A stretch of DNA of 64,000 nt from an uncultured Pelagibacteraceae bacterium (lineage in GTDB: Bacteria > Pseudomonadota > Alphaproteobacteria > Pelagibacterales > Pelagibacteraceae), in contig CACALX010000006.1 in assembly GCA_902533445.1 (NCBI GenBank), positions 1 through 64,000 of the forward strand. The letters run 5' to 3'. This document shows, piece by piece, positions 32,351 through 42,283 of the stretch. The position numbers and the translations under genes were made by a program. Position 1 is the stretch's first letter. Each line of letters starts with the position of its first letter. The notes beneath the pieces are model-generated. The model saw nothing but the letters and a program-made list of their open reading frames with translations, made no database searches and had not been told where the DNA came from.

Positions 32351-33970
32351 TTACATATTTCCATATCTTGGTCCGCCGCCACCTTCTGGTGTCACCCAAG
32401 TTATGTTTTGTGAAGGCTCTTTAATATCGCAAGTTTTACAGTGAATACAATTTTGCGAATTAATTACAAACTTATTAACATCATTTTCTTTCTGCACTTC
32501 GTATACTCCAGCAGGACAATATCTTTGTGCAGGTTCATCAAATTTTTCTAAAGTGTATTTAATTGGTAAATCAGGATCTTTAAGTTGTAAATGGACAGGT
32601 TGATTATCAGCATGATTAGTTCCTGTTAGATAAACTGAACTAGTTTTATCAAAAGTTATTACATTATCGTACTTTGGATAATCTATTTTGGGCATTTGAC
32701 TGGCGGGTTTTAGTGTTTCATGATCTGCGTGTTTATGTTTAAGAGTGAACGGAAGCTTTCCTCTAAACAAAATTTGATCAATTCCTGTAAAGATAATCCC
32801 CAAAATTAATCCCCAACTAAAACTAGGTTTTACATTTCGGGCCTCAAATAATTCTTTATATAACCAGCTATTTTTAAATTTATCTTCATAATTAGATAAA
32901 TCTTTATTTTCTTTTAAGTGTTCATTAATAGTTTCGGCTGCAATCATTCCACTTTTCATTGCAGTATGAGAGCCTTTAATTTTAGGCATATTTAATGTAC
33001 CAGCATCACATCCTACTAGTAAGGCACCTGGCATAAACATTTTAGGTAAACTTTGAAATCCTCCCTCAATTAATGCTCTTGCACCATATGAAATTCTTTT
33101 TCCTCCCTGTATTATTTTTTTAATTGCCGGATGAGTTTTAAATCTTTGAAACTCATCATATGGAGATAAATGGGGATTTTTGTAATCCAATCCAATTACA
33201 TAGCCTAAAAACACTTGTTTATTTTCAGCGTGATACATAAAGCTTCCACCATAAGTGTTGTTATCAAGTGGCCATCCAGCCGTATGCATGACTAATCCTT
33301 CTTCATGATTTTTTTCATCTATTTCCCAAATTTCTTTAAAACCAATTCCATATTGCTGAGGATCTTTTCCTTTACTTAGTTCAAATTTTTGAATTAATTG
33401 TTTTCCTAAATGGCCTCTGCAACCTTCAGCAAAAACTGTTACTTTTCCTAAAAGCTCAATGCCTGGTTCAAAACTATCTTTTTTGTTACACTCTTTATCT
33501 ATACCCATATCTTGAGTGGCTACTCCTTTAACAGACCCGTCATCGTTATACAAAATTTCACTTGCTGGGAAACCTGGAAAAATTTCTACACCCAATGCTT
33601 CTGCTTGTTCAGCTAACCATCTACATAAGTTAGCTAAACTAATAATATAATTTTTATGATTTTGTTGAACTGCTGGCAAAAGCCAAGTTGGCCAACTTAA
33701 AGATTTTGTTTTTCCTAAGAATAAAAATTTTTCTTTTGTTACTTTTGTTTTAATTGGTGAGTTAAGTTCTCTCCAGTTAGGTAATAACTCATCTAGAGCT
33801 TTTGTTTCAAAAACATTCCCACTCAAAATATGCGCTCCTATTTCTGAAGCTTTTTCCAGCAAACAAACATTTAAATTTGAATCTAATTGTTTTAATTTAA
33901 TTGCAGTTGCTAATCCTGATGGGCCACCACCAATGATTACAACATCATATTCCATAGATTCTCTAGACAT
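32351..33970 (-). CDS. Electron transfer flavoprotein-ubiquinone oxidoreductase
   Basis: A 539-residue membrane-associated flavoprotein. It has the FAD-binding VVIIGGGPSGLATAIKLK at the start, LLEKASEIGAHILSGNVFE, and the C-terminal 4Fe-4S cluster cysteines in NCIHCKTCDIKEPSQNI. It passes electrons from reduced ETF to ubiquinone. The genes for both ETF subunits and a dimethylglycine dehydrogenase-like enzyme lie directly upstream in the same direction, so one operon can connect demethylation to respiration. Confidence 0.95.
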   Translation of the reverse strand: MSRESMEYDVVIIGGGPSGLATAIKLKQLDSNLNVCLLEKASEIGAHILSGNVFETKALDELLPNWRELNSPIKTKVTKEKFLFLGKTKSLSWPTWLLPAVQQNHKNYIISLANLCRWLAEQAEALGVEIFPGFPASEILYNDDGSVKGVATQDMGIDKECNKKDSFEPGIELLGKVTVFAEGCRGHLGKQLIQKFELSKGKDPQQYGIGFKEIWEIDEKNHEEGLVMHTAGWPLDNNTYGGSFMYHAENKQVFLGYVIGLDYKNPHLSPYDEFQRFKTHPAIKKIIQGGKRISYGARALIEGGFQSLPKMFMPGALLVGCDAGTLNMPKIKGSHTAMKSGMIAAETINEHLKENKDLSNYEDKFKNSWLYKELFEARNVKPSFSWGLILGIIFTGIDQILFRGKLPFTLKHKHADHETLKPASQMPKIDYPKYDNVITFDKTSSVYLTGTNHADNQPVHLQLKDPDLPIKYTLEKFDEPAQRYCPAGVYEVQKENDVNKFVINSQNCIHCKTCDIKEPSQNITWVTPEGGGGPRYGNM

Positions 33971-33993
33971 AATCTAATTTTTAACTGTAAGGA

Positions 33994-34947
33994 TTATTTT
34001 TGTATAGTGTTTAATTTGTTCAGCTCTTCCATGAACTGAGGCAAAGCTTCAAAGAGATCTGCTTCAAGACCATAATCAGCCACACTAAAAATTGGAGCTT
34101 CACCATCCTTATTAATTGCAACAATAACTTTACTTTCTTTCATGCCCGCTAAATGCTGAATTGCGCCTGATATTCCAACAGCTATGTATAAATCAGGCAC
34201 AACAACTTTTCCAGTTTGCCCAACTTGATGATCATTGCTTATATAACCTGCATCAACTGCAGCTCTTGATGCTCCAATAGCTGCTCCAAGCTTATCAGCA
34301 ATTTCGGTAATTAATTTAAAGTTATCTCCACTTTGCATTCCTCTTCCACCTGACACAACAATTCTTGCTGTACCAAGTTCAGGTCTGTCAGATTTAATTT
34401 CTTCTCTTTTTACAAATTTTGTATTTGAAAATTCTTCACCAGCATCAATTTTCTCAATTGGTGCTGAACCTCCTGAGCTTTCACAAGGTTCAAATGAAGT
34501 TGGTCTAATAGTTACACATTTTTTATTATCATTACTTCTAACTGTTGCAAAAGCATTCCCAGCATAAATTGGTCTAACAAAAGTATCAGATGATATTACT
34601 TTTATAATGTCACTAACTTGTGAAGTATCAAGATGAGCTGCAATCCTTGGCATTAAATTTTTACCGAATGTATTTGCTGAACAAATAATATGAGAATAAT
34701 TTTCTGCTAGCTTAAAAACAACTGGTGCATAGTTTTCTGCAGTGAAATTTTCATAATGTGCTGCTTCAACACTTAACACTTTTTTAATTACTGGAAGTTC
34801 AGATAGCTGTTTTGATGCCTCTTCACTATTATTTCCAATTATCACAGCGTGAACTTCACTATCAATTTGTGAAGCTGCTGTAGCTGCATTTAGTGTAAAC
34901 GGTCTTAACTCTTTATTATTATGTTCTGCTATAAGTAAAACTGCCAT
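33994..34947 (-). CDS. etfA: Electron transfer flavoprotein alpha subunit
   Basis: A 317-residue protein. The C-terminal FAD site is visible as VVSGGRGMQSGDNFKLI, ASRAAVDAGYISNDHQVGQTGKVV, and a GISGAIQHLAGM stretch. It forms a heterodimer with EtfB that takes electrons from flavin dehydrogenases. The stop codon of etfB and the start of etfA overlap at one base, indicating translational coupling. Confidence 0.96.
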   Translation of the reverse strand: MAVLLIAEHNNKELRPFTLNAATAASQIDSEVHAVIIGNNSEEASKQLSELPVIKKVLSVEAAHYENFTAENYAPVVFKLAENYSHIICSANTFGKNLMPRIAAHLDTSQVSDIIKVISSDTFVRPIYAGNAFATVRSNDNKKCVTIRPTSFEPCESSGGSAPIEKIDAGEEFSNTKFVKREEIKSDRPELGTARIVVSGGRGMQSGDNFKLITEIADKLGAAIGASRAAVDAGYISNDHQVGQTGKVVVPDLYIAVGISGAIQHLAGMKESKVIVAINKDGEAPIFSVADYGLEADLFEALPQFMEELNKLNTIQK

Positions 34948-35696
34948 TATATTACCTTTGCCTCATTTTTTAATTTTTGAACTAATTCTGCTACATTAGC
35001 CACTTTAATACCTGCTTTTCTTTTTGGTGGCTCTTCTACTTTAATTTGCTCTACCCTTGGAGAAGTATCAACACCTAAATCAGATGCAGAAATTTCTTCA
35101 ATTGGTTTTTTCTTCGCTTTCATAATATTTGGAAGAGAAGCGTATCGTGGTTCGTTTAATCTTAAATCACAAGTTACGATAGCAGGAACATTTATTTCAA
35201 TCGTTTCAAGTCCCTCATCAATTTCTCTAGTAACTTCTAGTTTGTTATCTTTTATATCAATCTTTGATGCAAAAGTTGCTTGTGGCCAATTTAATAATGC
35301 ACTTAACATTTGACCTGTTTGATTACAATCATCATCAATTGCCTGTTTACCCATAAAAACTAAATCTGGTTTTTCTTTTTCAACAACCTTTTGCAAAATT
35401 TTTGAAACAGCTAATGGTTCTAGTATTCCATCTGCTTTGACATGAATTCCTCTATCCGCACCAACTGCTAAAGCTTTTCTAACAGTTTCTTGTGCTTTTT
35501 CCTCACCGACAGTAATTGCAACTACCTCTGTTGCCTTTCCTACTTCTTTAATTTTCACCGCTTCTTCAATTGCATTATCATCTGGTGGATTAGTTGACAT
35601 TTTTACATTGTCTGTAACAACACCAGTGCCATCTTCTTTAACTCTAATTTGAACGTTGTAATCAATAACTCTTTTTACTGCTACTAAGATTTTCAT
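34947..35696 (-). CDS. etfB: Electron transfer flavoprotein beta subunit
   Basis: A 249-residue protein with [19 protein letters not shown] at the N-terminus, the [10 protein letters not shown] segment near residue 43, VGADRGIHV, and the C-terminal region reaching [15 protein letters not shown]. EtfB binds AMP and pairs with EtfA. The start overlaps the end of the dehydrogenase gene at 35696 by one base, tying the pair to that dehydrogenase. Confidence 0.96.
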   Translation of the reverse strand: MKILVAVKRVIDYNVQIRVKEDGTGVVTDNVKMSTNPPDDNAIEEAVKIKEVGKATEVVAITVGEEKAQETVRKALAVGADRGIHVKADGILEPLAVSKILQKVVEKEKPDLVFMGKQAIDDDCNQTGQMLSALLNWPQATFASKIDIKDNKLEVTREIDEGLETIEINVPAIVTCDLRLNEPRYASLPNIMKAKKKPIEEISASDLGVDTSPRVEQIKVEEPPKRKAGIKVANVAELVQKLKNEAKVI

Positions 35697-38128
35697 TAAG
35701 CTCTCAATAAATTGTTTTCTGAATCATACGGACTTTCATCTAGAACTGTAGCGTCAAACATTTCACCCAATATATCAACTTGTAATTTGTCGCCCACATT
35801 AGAACAATCAGGTTTTACCATCGCAAGAGCTATTGATTTATCTAATCTAAATCCAAACTCTCCGCCTGTTGCTCTTCCAACCACTTTACCGTCTTTAAAT
35901 ATAGGGTTATTTCCCAAAACATCTGCATCTTTAGTATTGTGAACTTCTAAAGTTACTAATTTATTATCAAAACCTTTTTCTCTCCATTTATTAAGTGCTT
36001 CTAAACCAATAAAGTTTCCTTTATTTGGATGAACAAATCTATCTAGTCCTGATTCATATGGAGAATATTCAATCGACAATTCTGTTCCTACTAATTTGTA
36101 AGATTTTTCTACTCTTAAACTATTCATTGCTCTGATACCGAATGGTTTAATTCCTAAATCTTTACCAGTTTCCATTAATTTATCAAAAATATGATTTTGA
36201 TACTCGATTGGATGATGAAGTTCCCATCCAAGTTCACCAACAAAATTTACTCTCATGGCATTAACTGGCGCATATCCTACATTCACATTTTTTGCAGTCA
36301 GCCATTTAAAGTTTTCATTAGAAAAATCATCTGTTGAAACTTTTTGCATTAGTTGTCTTGCTTTAGGACCAGCTACTACCAATACACCTGTACTATTTGT
36401 TAAATCTTCAAAAATTACAGATCCGTCATCTGGCATCCATTTTTGAATCCAGTCATGATCTAATCTTAAATTTGCTCCAGCTGATACTAAGTAGTAACTA
36501 TTCTCGGCTTCTTTCATGATTGTAAATTCTGAATGCACACCACCTTTGGTATTTAATGCATGACATAGATTTATTCTTCCAATCTTTTTTGGAAGTTTGT
36601 TTGCAACTAAATAGTCTAAAAACTCTTCTGCTTTAGGTCCTCTTATTCTACATTTTGCAAAAGCAGTCATATCTAAAATACCAACATTTTCTTTTACGTT
36701 TTGACATTCCTTTTTAATTGCATCAAACCATTTTGATCTTCTAAATGACCAATCATCCTTTTGCTCCATTCCATCTGTTGCAAAAAAATTAGGTCTTTCC
36801 CATCCAAATTTTTGACCAAAAACTGCTCCTAAATTTTTCATTCTTTCGTAACATGGAGCTGTTCTTAAAGGTCTAGCTGCCGGTCTTTCTTCATCTGGAT
36901 AGTGAACTATAAATACATGGCTGTACGCTTCTTCATTTTTAGCTTTCAAATAAGATTTAGTTGCATAGTTTCCATATCGTCGTGGCTCAACTCCCAACAT
37001 ATCTATTGTTGGTTCTCCATCTACAATCCATTCAGCAAGTTGCCAACCGGCACCACCTGCTGCAGTTATTCCAAAACTATGACCCTCATTAATCCAAAAA
37101 TTCTTAGGTCCCCAAGCAGGTCCAACAATTGGATTTCCATCAGGTGTATAACAAATTGCACCGTTATAAACTTTCTTAACTCCAACTTCTCCAAAGGCAG
37201 GAACTCTATGTATAGCTCCTTCAATGTGTGGAGCTAATCTATCTAAATCTTCCTGAAATAATTCGTATTCAGAATTCTTTGATGGTCCTTCAACATAACA
37301 AGCTGGTGCACCATCTTCATAAGGTCCTAAAATTAATCCACCTGCTTCTTCTCTCATATACCATCTGCTGTCACTATCTCTTAAAACCCCCATTTCTGGT
37401 AAACCATCTTTTTTTCTTTGTTGAATAGCAGGGTGTGGTTCAGTTACGATGTATTGATGTTCAACAGGAATGACCGGAATATCTAATCCAACCATTTCAC
37501 CAGTTTGCCTTGCAAAATTTCCAGAACAAGAAATTACATGTTCACACTCAATTGATCCTTTATCTGTTTCAACAATCCATCCATCTTTTGTTTGTCTCAT
37601 TGATATAACAGTTGTGTTCCTATAAATCTCAGCTCCTCTATTTCTTGCGCCAGTAGCTAAAGCTTGTGTTAAATCTGCAGGTTGGATGTATCCATCTTCT
37701 GGGTGTTGAATTGCTCCAACTAAATCATCTGTATGACACAGGGGCCATATTTCTTTTACTTGTTGTGGAGTTAAAAATTTTACATCCACTCCAATTGTCC
37801 TAGCAACACCTGCGTACTGATGGTACTCATCCATTCTATCTTTCGTACTTGCTAAACGAATATTTGAAACAACACTAAAGCCAACATTTTTTCCAGTTTC
37901 TTCTTCTAAAGTTTTATAAAGATTTACCGCGTACTTATGGAGCTGACCTACAGAGTAACTCATATTAAACAAAGGCAATAAACCTGCAGCATGCCACGTT
38001 GAACCAGAGGTTAACTCTTTTCTCTCAACGAGCACTACATCTGACCAACCCTTTTTTGCTAAATGGTAAAGAGCACTTACACCTACAACTCCGCCACCAA
38101 CAACTACGACTTTAGTTTTTGTTTTCAT
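35696..38128 (-). CDS. Dimethylglycine/sarcosine dehydrogenase-like flavoprotein (FAD + GcvT domains), copy 1
   Basis: An 810-residue two-module enzyme. The N-terminal half is a DAO-type FAD oxidoreductase ([21 protein letters not shown], then [17 protein letters not shown], whose His-x-Ala segment carries the usual covalent flavin site). The C-terminal half is a GcvT-like tetrahydrofolate-binding domain ([44 protein letters not shown]). Such enzymes oxidatively remove a methyl group from dimethylglycine or sarcosine and pass the one-carbon unit to tetrahydrofolate. Its linkage to etfBA and ETF:QO gives the electron acceptor. Dimethylglycine is the most likely substrate but is not proven. Confidence 0.87.
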   Translation of the reverse strand: MKTKTKVVVVGGGVVGVSALYHLAKKGWSDVVLVERKELTSGSTWHAAGLLPLFNMSYSVGQLHKYAVNLYKTLEEETGKNVGFSVVSNIRLASTKDRMDEYHQYAGVARTIGVDVKFLTPQQVKEIWPLCHTDDLVGAIQHPEDGYIQPADLTQALATGARNRGAEIYRNTTVISMRQTKDGWIVETDKGSIECEHVISCSGNFARQTGEMVGLDIPVIPVEHQYIVTEPHPAIQQRKKDGLPEMGVLRDSDSRWYMREEAGGLILGPYEDGAPACYVEGPSKNSEYELFQEDLDRLAPHIEGAIHRVPAFGEVGVKKVYNGAICYTPDGNPIVGPAWGPKNFWINEGHSFGITAAGGAGWQLAEWIVDGEPTIDMLGVEPRRYGNYATKSYLKAKNEEAYSHVFIVHYPDEERPAARPLRTAPCYERMKNLGAVFGQKFGWERPNFFATDGMEQKDDWSFRRSKWFDAIKKECQNVKENVGILDMTAFAKCRIRGPKAEEFLDYLVANKLPKKIGRINLCHALNTKGGVHSEFTIMKEAENSYYLVSAGANLRLDHDWIQKWMPDDGSVIFEDLTNSTGVLVVAGPKARQLMQKVSTDDFSNENFKWLTAKNVNVGYAPVNAMRVNFVGELGWELHHPIEYQNHIFDKLMETGKDLGIKPFGIRAMNSLRVEKSYKLVGTELSIEYSPYESGLDRFVHPNKGNFIGLEALNKWREKGFDNKLVTLEVHNTKDADVLGNNPIFKDGKVVGRATGGEFGFRLDKSIALAMVKPDCSNVGDKLQVDILGEMFDATVLDESPYDSENNLLRA

Positions 38129-38185
38129 TTCGTGATTCCTACTAAATTTTTATTAGTAACGAAACAAAAATGTATCTGGGGATAA

Positions 38186-38659
38186 TCAAATTGAGCTACC
38201 AAGAGGAATTGGACTTGAGACCATTGTGGTCATCCAGCAATCTTTTAAAACTCCTTCGTCTGTATATTTTTCAACCTGCCAATTGAACTTATGATAAATC
38301 TTATCCTTATCTAAAATGATGACCTCAAATTGAGCCCATTTGTCACTACTGCCAAGTTCTGTGATAGTGTGGCTTAGATGATTAATCATCATTTTATAGG
38401 AGGCTCCTTTGATCATTCGCTTAAAATTACCTAAGGGACCTGTTACTCTTTTATTGTTAGGGTGAGCAAAGGTCCAGGTTTGTTCTATCCCTCTATCTTT
38501 ATATTCTAAATCATTTTGTTTGAGACCATTAAGTTGAATTTCAACAACTTCTTTTGGAGTAATATTTTTGTTTGGGTTTATCAACTCTGAATATGAATAA
38601 ACAGTAGTTAATAATAGAATAAATAAAGTACTAAATATTATTTGCAGTTTTTCTAACAT
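38186..38659 (-). CDS. DUF4864 family exported protein
   Basis: A 157-residue protein with an N-terminal hydrophobic signal (IIFSTLFILLLTTVYSYS). Segments PKEVVEIQLNGLKQND, GIEQTWTFAHPNNKRVTGPLGNF and FNWQVEKYTDEGVLKDCWMTTMVSSP match the DUF4864 family. It probably resides in the periplasm. Its function is unknown. It overlaps the upstream flavodoxin-fold gene by 29 bases. Confidence 0.8.
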   Translation of the reverse strand: MLEKLQIIFSTLFILLLTTVYSYSELINPNKNITPKEVVEIQLNGLKQNDLEYKDRGIEQTWTFAHPNNKRVTGPLGNFKRMIKGASYKMMINHLSHTITELGSSDKWAQFEVIILDKDKIYHKFNWQVEKYTDEGVLKDCWMTTMVSSPIPLGSSI

Positions 38660-39200
38660 CTTCTAAGAACTCTTGTCTTTTTGAGTTACCTACAAAAGGT
38701 ACCGCAAAATATCTTCGATAGGTAATGTTATATATGCCACACATATGAAATACCCCTCTTTTCAATCTTCTAATAGGTAAATTTAAAAAAAATGTGGTTA
38801 TAGCTAGTCTCGGTGAACCATATGTACAAAAAATTACAGCTTTTTTATTTCTTAAATTGCCAATTGGATAACCATAGTTTCCAACAAGTTGTTTAAATCT
38901 AAATGCCCAGGGTGGTGCCAATACTTTATCAATCCATCCTTCAACTATCGCTGGCATTCTAAAATTCCATATTGGTGCAACTAATACAATTGTATCGCAC
39001 TCTTCTATTCTCTTACGATGATCTAAAACTTCAGCACTTGGCTCTTCTCCGGCAAATACAGGATCAAATTTTTCCTTATATAAATCTACAACGTCTACTT
39101 TGTTACCTTTTAATTCGGAGTGTTTTATAAATTCATTTTTAATTGCTGCGTTAAACGAATTCTCATTGTAATGACCGTAAACTAAGAAAATTTTCTTCAT
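38631..39200 (-). CDS. Flavodoxin-fold NAD(P)H dehydrogenase (quinone reductase family)
   Basis: A 189-residue protein with the start KKIFLVYGHYNENSFNAAI, typical of the NQO1/KefF/MdaB group, followed by LVAPIWNFRMPAIVEGWIDKVL (about residue 73) and a FCTYGSP flavin loop. It is expected to bind FMN or FAD and reduce quinones in the cytoplasm. Its role in this neighbourhood is unclear. A 46-base AT-rich gap separates it from the carrier gene upstream. Confidence 0.8.
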   Translation of the reverse strand: MKKIFLVYGHYNENSFNAAIKNEFIKHSELKGNKVDVVDLYKEKFDPVFAGEEPSAEVLDHRKRIEECDTIVLVAPIWNFRMPAIVEGWIDKVLAPPWAFRFKQLVGNYGYPIGNLRNKKAVIFCTYGSPRLAITTFFLNLPIRRLKRGVFHMCGIYNITYRRYFAVPFVGNSKRQEFLEDVRKTANNI

Positions 39201-39246
39201 GATTTTTAATTAACAAAAAAAAACAAAAAAACTATAAAATTATTGA

Positions 39247-40857
39247 TTATTCTGAAGTTTTGTACTTACTATAGTTAATTATATAGACAAATAAAATAGG
39301 CAAAATAAGCGTTAGTAAAGTTACTACAATTAACAATATCCCTAGTTCCGAATAATCTGCAGTAGTTTGGATTTCACCTGAAACTTTATCTTTCACTTCT
39401 CTAGTAACTGTAAAAATTTGATTTAAATATTTAGTTCCTAAAGCACTTGCTGAAAGAGCCAAATTTGTGAAAGAAGCAAAAACTGCAAAAAAAGTTGCTT
39501 TAAGATGTGAAGGAGCATTTTTAGCAATCCAAGCTAATAATGGGATCATTGATACTTGTCCCAATGGAGACTCAAGTGCTGTATTAAGTATCGCTATAAA
39601 TTTAGCATCAACTACACCTCCAGTTAATGAGGCAGTCCAGTTATGAAATCCGTAGTACATTCCAACACTTGGTAAAAATAAAATTGCACCAGCTATACTT
39701 AATACAACAATAATTTTTGCAATTGAGTTATTAGCCATAAATGGTCTTAGTAAAACTATTCCAGCCAATGTTAAAATTGAAGCTAGTAAAGATAAAATTG
39801 AAAAAAATTGTTCGTTAAAACCAAGTTCATCAATTTCAAACCAAGTTAAACCAGGCCCAGGCCCAGGCATTGCTCTAAATATAAAGATAATTACCGCAGT
39901 ACCAACAATTGTTAACCTCAAATTCTCTGGTAACTCTTTGATGAGTTTAAACATCAAAAATAAAATTATGATAACCGAACCGATAAAAACAATCTCTTGA
40001 GCAAAAGGAACTTTGAAAGATCCAATAGACAAAGTGAAAATAACAAATATTAAACTTCCTCCGAGTATCCACCAATTAATTTTAGTTTTCTCAGATCCTC
40101 TTTCCTCTTTAAGTTCAAGTCCTTTAGATTTTAAATTTTGAATTTGTTTATTCCTTAAATATTTTGCTAAAAATACTCCTAAGATTGAAACAACTGGGAT
40201 AACTAATGCATATATATAAATTTTACCGTATAGAGCAATTTTAGCAGTTTGTTCTAGGCTATCTACATCTCTAAATAAAATTACATTTACCAAAGCTACC
40301 AAAACTGTTCCGCCAATAATTGCAAATCGACCAAGAGTTTGCATTGTAGTATGCATGATCTTAACTTGATCTTTACTATAATCGTTTCCACTCTCATCGG
40401 TTAGTGGCACAGCTTCAACAGTCATAGCATCAGCAACGACATCTTGAATTACATAACCAACAGGAGCTAAAATTACACTGATTACAAACCATGTCTCAAC
40501 GGTGAAAATTTCTGACATGTCTTCTGTATGAATTATAAGCCCATACATAATAAGTAAACTTAATGCGATTAAAGAGGCACCAAAGTAAACCATATAATTT
40601 TTTCTATCCCATATGAGATCAACTAAATGTCCTAGAGGCATTTTTAATGCCCATGGAATTCCAGCCCAAAATCCAAGTCCAGCTAAAAAGGCTGCAGATA
40701 AATTTAAGTAGTCTTTAACAAAAAAAGTTCCAACTATTCCAGTTAATCCAGAAATACCAGCTGCAACATAAACCATCAAAGGAGGTAAATAAGTCCATTT
40801 AAATTGTCGACCTAAATCTAAAAAAGTACCGTCTAAAAATTTTAAAACTTTATTCAT
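39247..40857 (-). CDS. Major facilitator superfamily transporter (BT1/AmpG-like)
   Basis: A 536-residue membrane protein with about 12-14 helices. The N-terminal LPPLMVYVAAGISGLTGIVGTFFVKDYLNLS, the LGFWAGIPWALKMPLGHLVDLIW segment near residue 80, and YVIQDVVADAMTVEAVPL resemble the folate-biopterin/AmpG-like branch of MFS carriers. The substrate is not predictable. If it carried pterins or folates, that would suit the one-carbon genes nearby, but this is speculative. A 4-base gap separates it from the CoA-binding protein gene. Confidence 0.72.
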   Translation of the reverse strand: MNKVLKFLDGTFLDLGRQFKWTYLPPLMVYVAAGISGLTGIVGTFFVKDYLNLSAAFLAGLGFWAGIPWALKMPLGHLVDLIWDRKNYMVYFGASLIALSLLIMYGLIIHTEDMSEIFTVETWFVISVILAPVGYVIQDVVADAMTVEAVPLTDESGNDYSKDQVKIMHTTMQTLGRFAIIGGTVLVALVNVILFRDVDSLEQTAKIALYGKIYIYALVIPVVSILGVFLAKYLRNKQIQNLKSKGLELKEERGSEKTKINWWILGGSLIFVIFTLSIGSFKVPFAQEIVFIGSVIIILFLMFKLIKELPENLRLTIVGTAVIIFIFRAMPGPGPGLTWFEIDELGFNEQFFSILSLLASILTLAGIVLLRPFMANNSIAKIIVVLSIAGAILFLPSVGMYYGFHNWTASLTGGVVDAKFIAILNTALESPLGQVSMIPLLAWIAKNAPSHLKATFFAVFASFTNLALSASALGTKYLNQIFTVTREVKDKVSGEIQTTADYSELGILLIVVTLLTLILPILFVYIINYSKYKTSE

Positions 40858-40861
40858 AAAA

Positions 40862-41296
40862 TTAATTACTCAAAACCGGGAAAGCCTGTCTTATTTTTAA
40901 AAAAAATTTTTGATATTCCATTTTGGTACATTTATTTTCTACATATTCTATATTATTTTTTTCTACTAGTTGCTTGGCATTTTCGTCTCTTATTCCAAGT
41001 TGCAACCATAATACTTTAGCGCCAATTTTTACTGTATCCTCTGCTATACCAAAAGCTTCTTTGGAAGGTCTAAACACATCTACAATGTCTATAGGATATT
41101 TGATCTCTGTTATCGAAGCATAAACTTCCTCACCTAAAATTTTTTTACCCTTGGCTGAGGGGTTAACTGGATAAACTTTATAACCATACTCTTGCATATA
41201 TTTCATGACTATGGTTGACGTTTTTTTTAAATCACTACTAACACCAACCATTGCAATAGATTTAGAATTTTCTAAAATTCTCTTTATGTCACTCAT
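40862..41296 (-). CDS. CoA-binding domain protein (YccU family)
   Basis: A 144-residue protein consisting of a single Rossmann-like CoA-binding domain. The visible segments are SIAMVGVSSDLKKTSTIV near the start, YKVYPVNPSAKGKKILGEEVYAS, and VLWLQLGIRDENA. It lacks the ligase domains of succinyl-CoA synthetases. Its role is unknown; it is often encoded beside CoA-linked enzymes, and an enoyl-CoA hydratase gene is close upstream here. Confidence 0.85.
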   Translation of the reverse strand: MSDIKRILENSKSIAMVGVSSDLKKTSTIVMKYMQEYGYKVYPVNPSAKGKKILGEEVYASITEIKYPIDIVDVFRPSKEAFGIAEDTVKIGAKVLWLQLGIRDENAKQLVEKNNIEYVENKCTKMEYQKFFLKIRQAFPVLSN

Positions 41297-41303
41297 TCAA
41301 TTA

Positions 41304-41501
41304 TTAATTTTCTTTTTTAATTTGTTCTTCACAGAACTTTCTTGCTTCATTCAAATCAGTAATTTTAGTCTCAGATAATTTTTGACTTCCTGCAATACAA
41401 GCATCTACTGCTCTTTTAAGATTATGATCTTTAAAATTTAATACAAAGTACATTCCAAAAATAACAAATAAAATAATGAGAATATTTTTTTTATTCTTCA
41501 T
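41304..41501 (-). CDS. Small single-helix membrane or exported protein, 65 aa
   Basis: It has a positively charged start (MKNKKN) and one hydrophobic segment (ILIILFVIFGMYFVLNF), then a charged tail with two cysteines (VDACIAGSQK and ARKFCEEQIKKEN) spaced about 32 residues apart that could form a disulfide in the periplasm. I do not recognise the family. It lies between an enoyl-CoA hydratase gene (2-base gap) and the CoA-binding gene (7-base gap), so it is part of the same transcript. Confidence 0.6.
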   Translation of the reverse strand: MKNKKNILIILFVIFGMYFVLNFKDHNLKRAVDACIAGSQKLSETKITDLNEARKFCEEQIKKEN

Positions 41502-41503
41502 TA

Positions 41504-42283
41504 TTACTCATGTTTCCAGTTTGGTTGTCTTTTTTCTAAAAAGGCTGAAATACCTTCTTTGGCATCCATTGCCATCATATTAACAGTCATCATTTTGCTA
41601 GTGTAAGCATAAGCTTTACTTAAAGGCATTTCTAATTGTTTATAAAAAGCTTGTTTTCCAATTTTAATGGTCAAATTTGATTTAGATGCAATTTTTTTTG
41701 CAATTTTTAAAACTTCATCATTTAATTTTGAATTAGGAAAATGATCATTTATTAAACCAATTTCTTTTGCATAATTTGCTTTAATAGGTTCTCCAGTTAA
41801 CAGCATTTGCATCATTGGTTTACGATTAATTTTTCTACTAACAGCAACCATTGGTGTGCTACAAAATAATCCAATGTTTACACCTGGTGTTGCAAATAAA
41901 GAGTCTTTTGCACTATATGCGAGATCACAACTTGCAACTAACTGACAGCCTGCTGCAAAAGCAGCGCCATGAACCTTAGCAATAACTGGTTTTTTTCCCT
42001 CAACAATTTGCAACATAACCTTGGAGCAAAGATTAAATAACTTTTGATATTTATCTTTATTTTTTAGACTTCTAACTTCTTTTAGATTGTGACCAGCGCT
42101 AAATCCTTTACCTGCGCCCTCTATGATTATTACTTTAGTTTTTTTATCAGCATCTAATTTTTTTAATGCCTTTAATAAATCTAAAAGATTTTTGAATGAT
42201 AAAGAGTTATAAGTTTTTGGTTCATCAATAATAATTGATGAAATCTCAGAATAAATTCTCTTTATTTTAATATTACTAGTCAT
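41504..42283 (-). CDS. Enoyl-CoA hydratase/isomerase family protein
   Basis: A 259-residue crotonase-fold enzyme. The oxyanion-hole segments are EGAGKGFSAGHNLKEV (about residue 60) and VHGAAFAAGCQLVASCDLAYSA (about residue 104). A Glu in the usual second catalytic position (GCNIGLF-like GVNIGLFCS) is not evident, so the exact chemistry is open. ECHDC3-like proteins share this layout. It starts directly at the stop of the dioxygenase gene. It may hydrate an acyl-CoA arising from osmolyte breakdown, but this is only inference. Confidence 0.82.
   Translation of the reverse strand: MTSNIKIKRIYSEISSIIIDEPKTYNSLSFKNLLDLLKALKKLDADKKTKVIIIEGAGKGFSAGHNLKEVRSLKNKDKYQKLFNLCSKVMLQIVEGKKPVIAKVHGAAFAAGCQLVASCDLAYSAKDSLFATPGVNIGLFCSTPMVAVSRKINRKPMMQMLLTGEPIKANYAKEIGLINDHFPNSKLNDEVLKIAKKIASKSNLTIKIGKQAFYKQLEMPLSKAYAYTSKMMTVNMMAMDAKEGISAFLEKRQPNWKHE

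Noticed and set aside
36902-37237. Plus-strand 111-codon frame opposite the dimethylglycine dehydrogenase gene
   Set aside because: Antisense shadow of a well-defined gene; no motifs or ribosome site.
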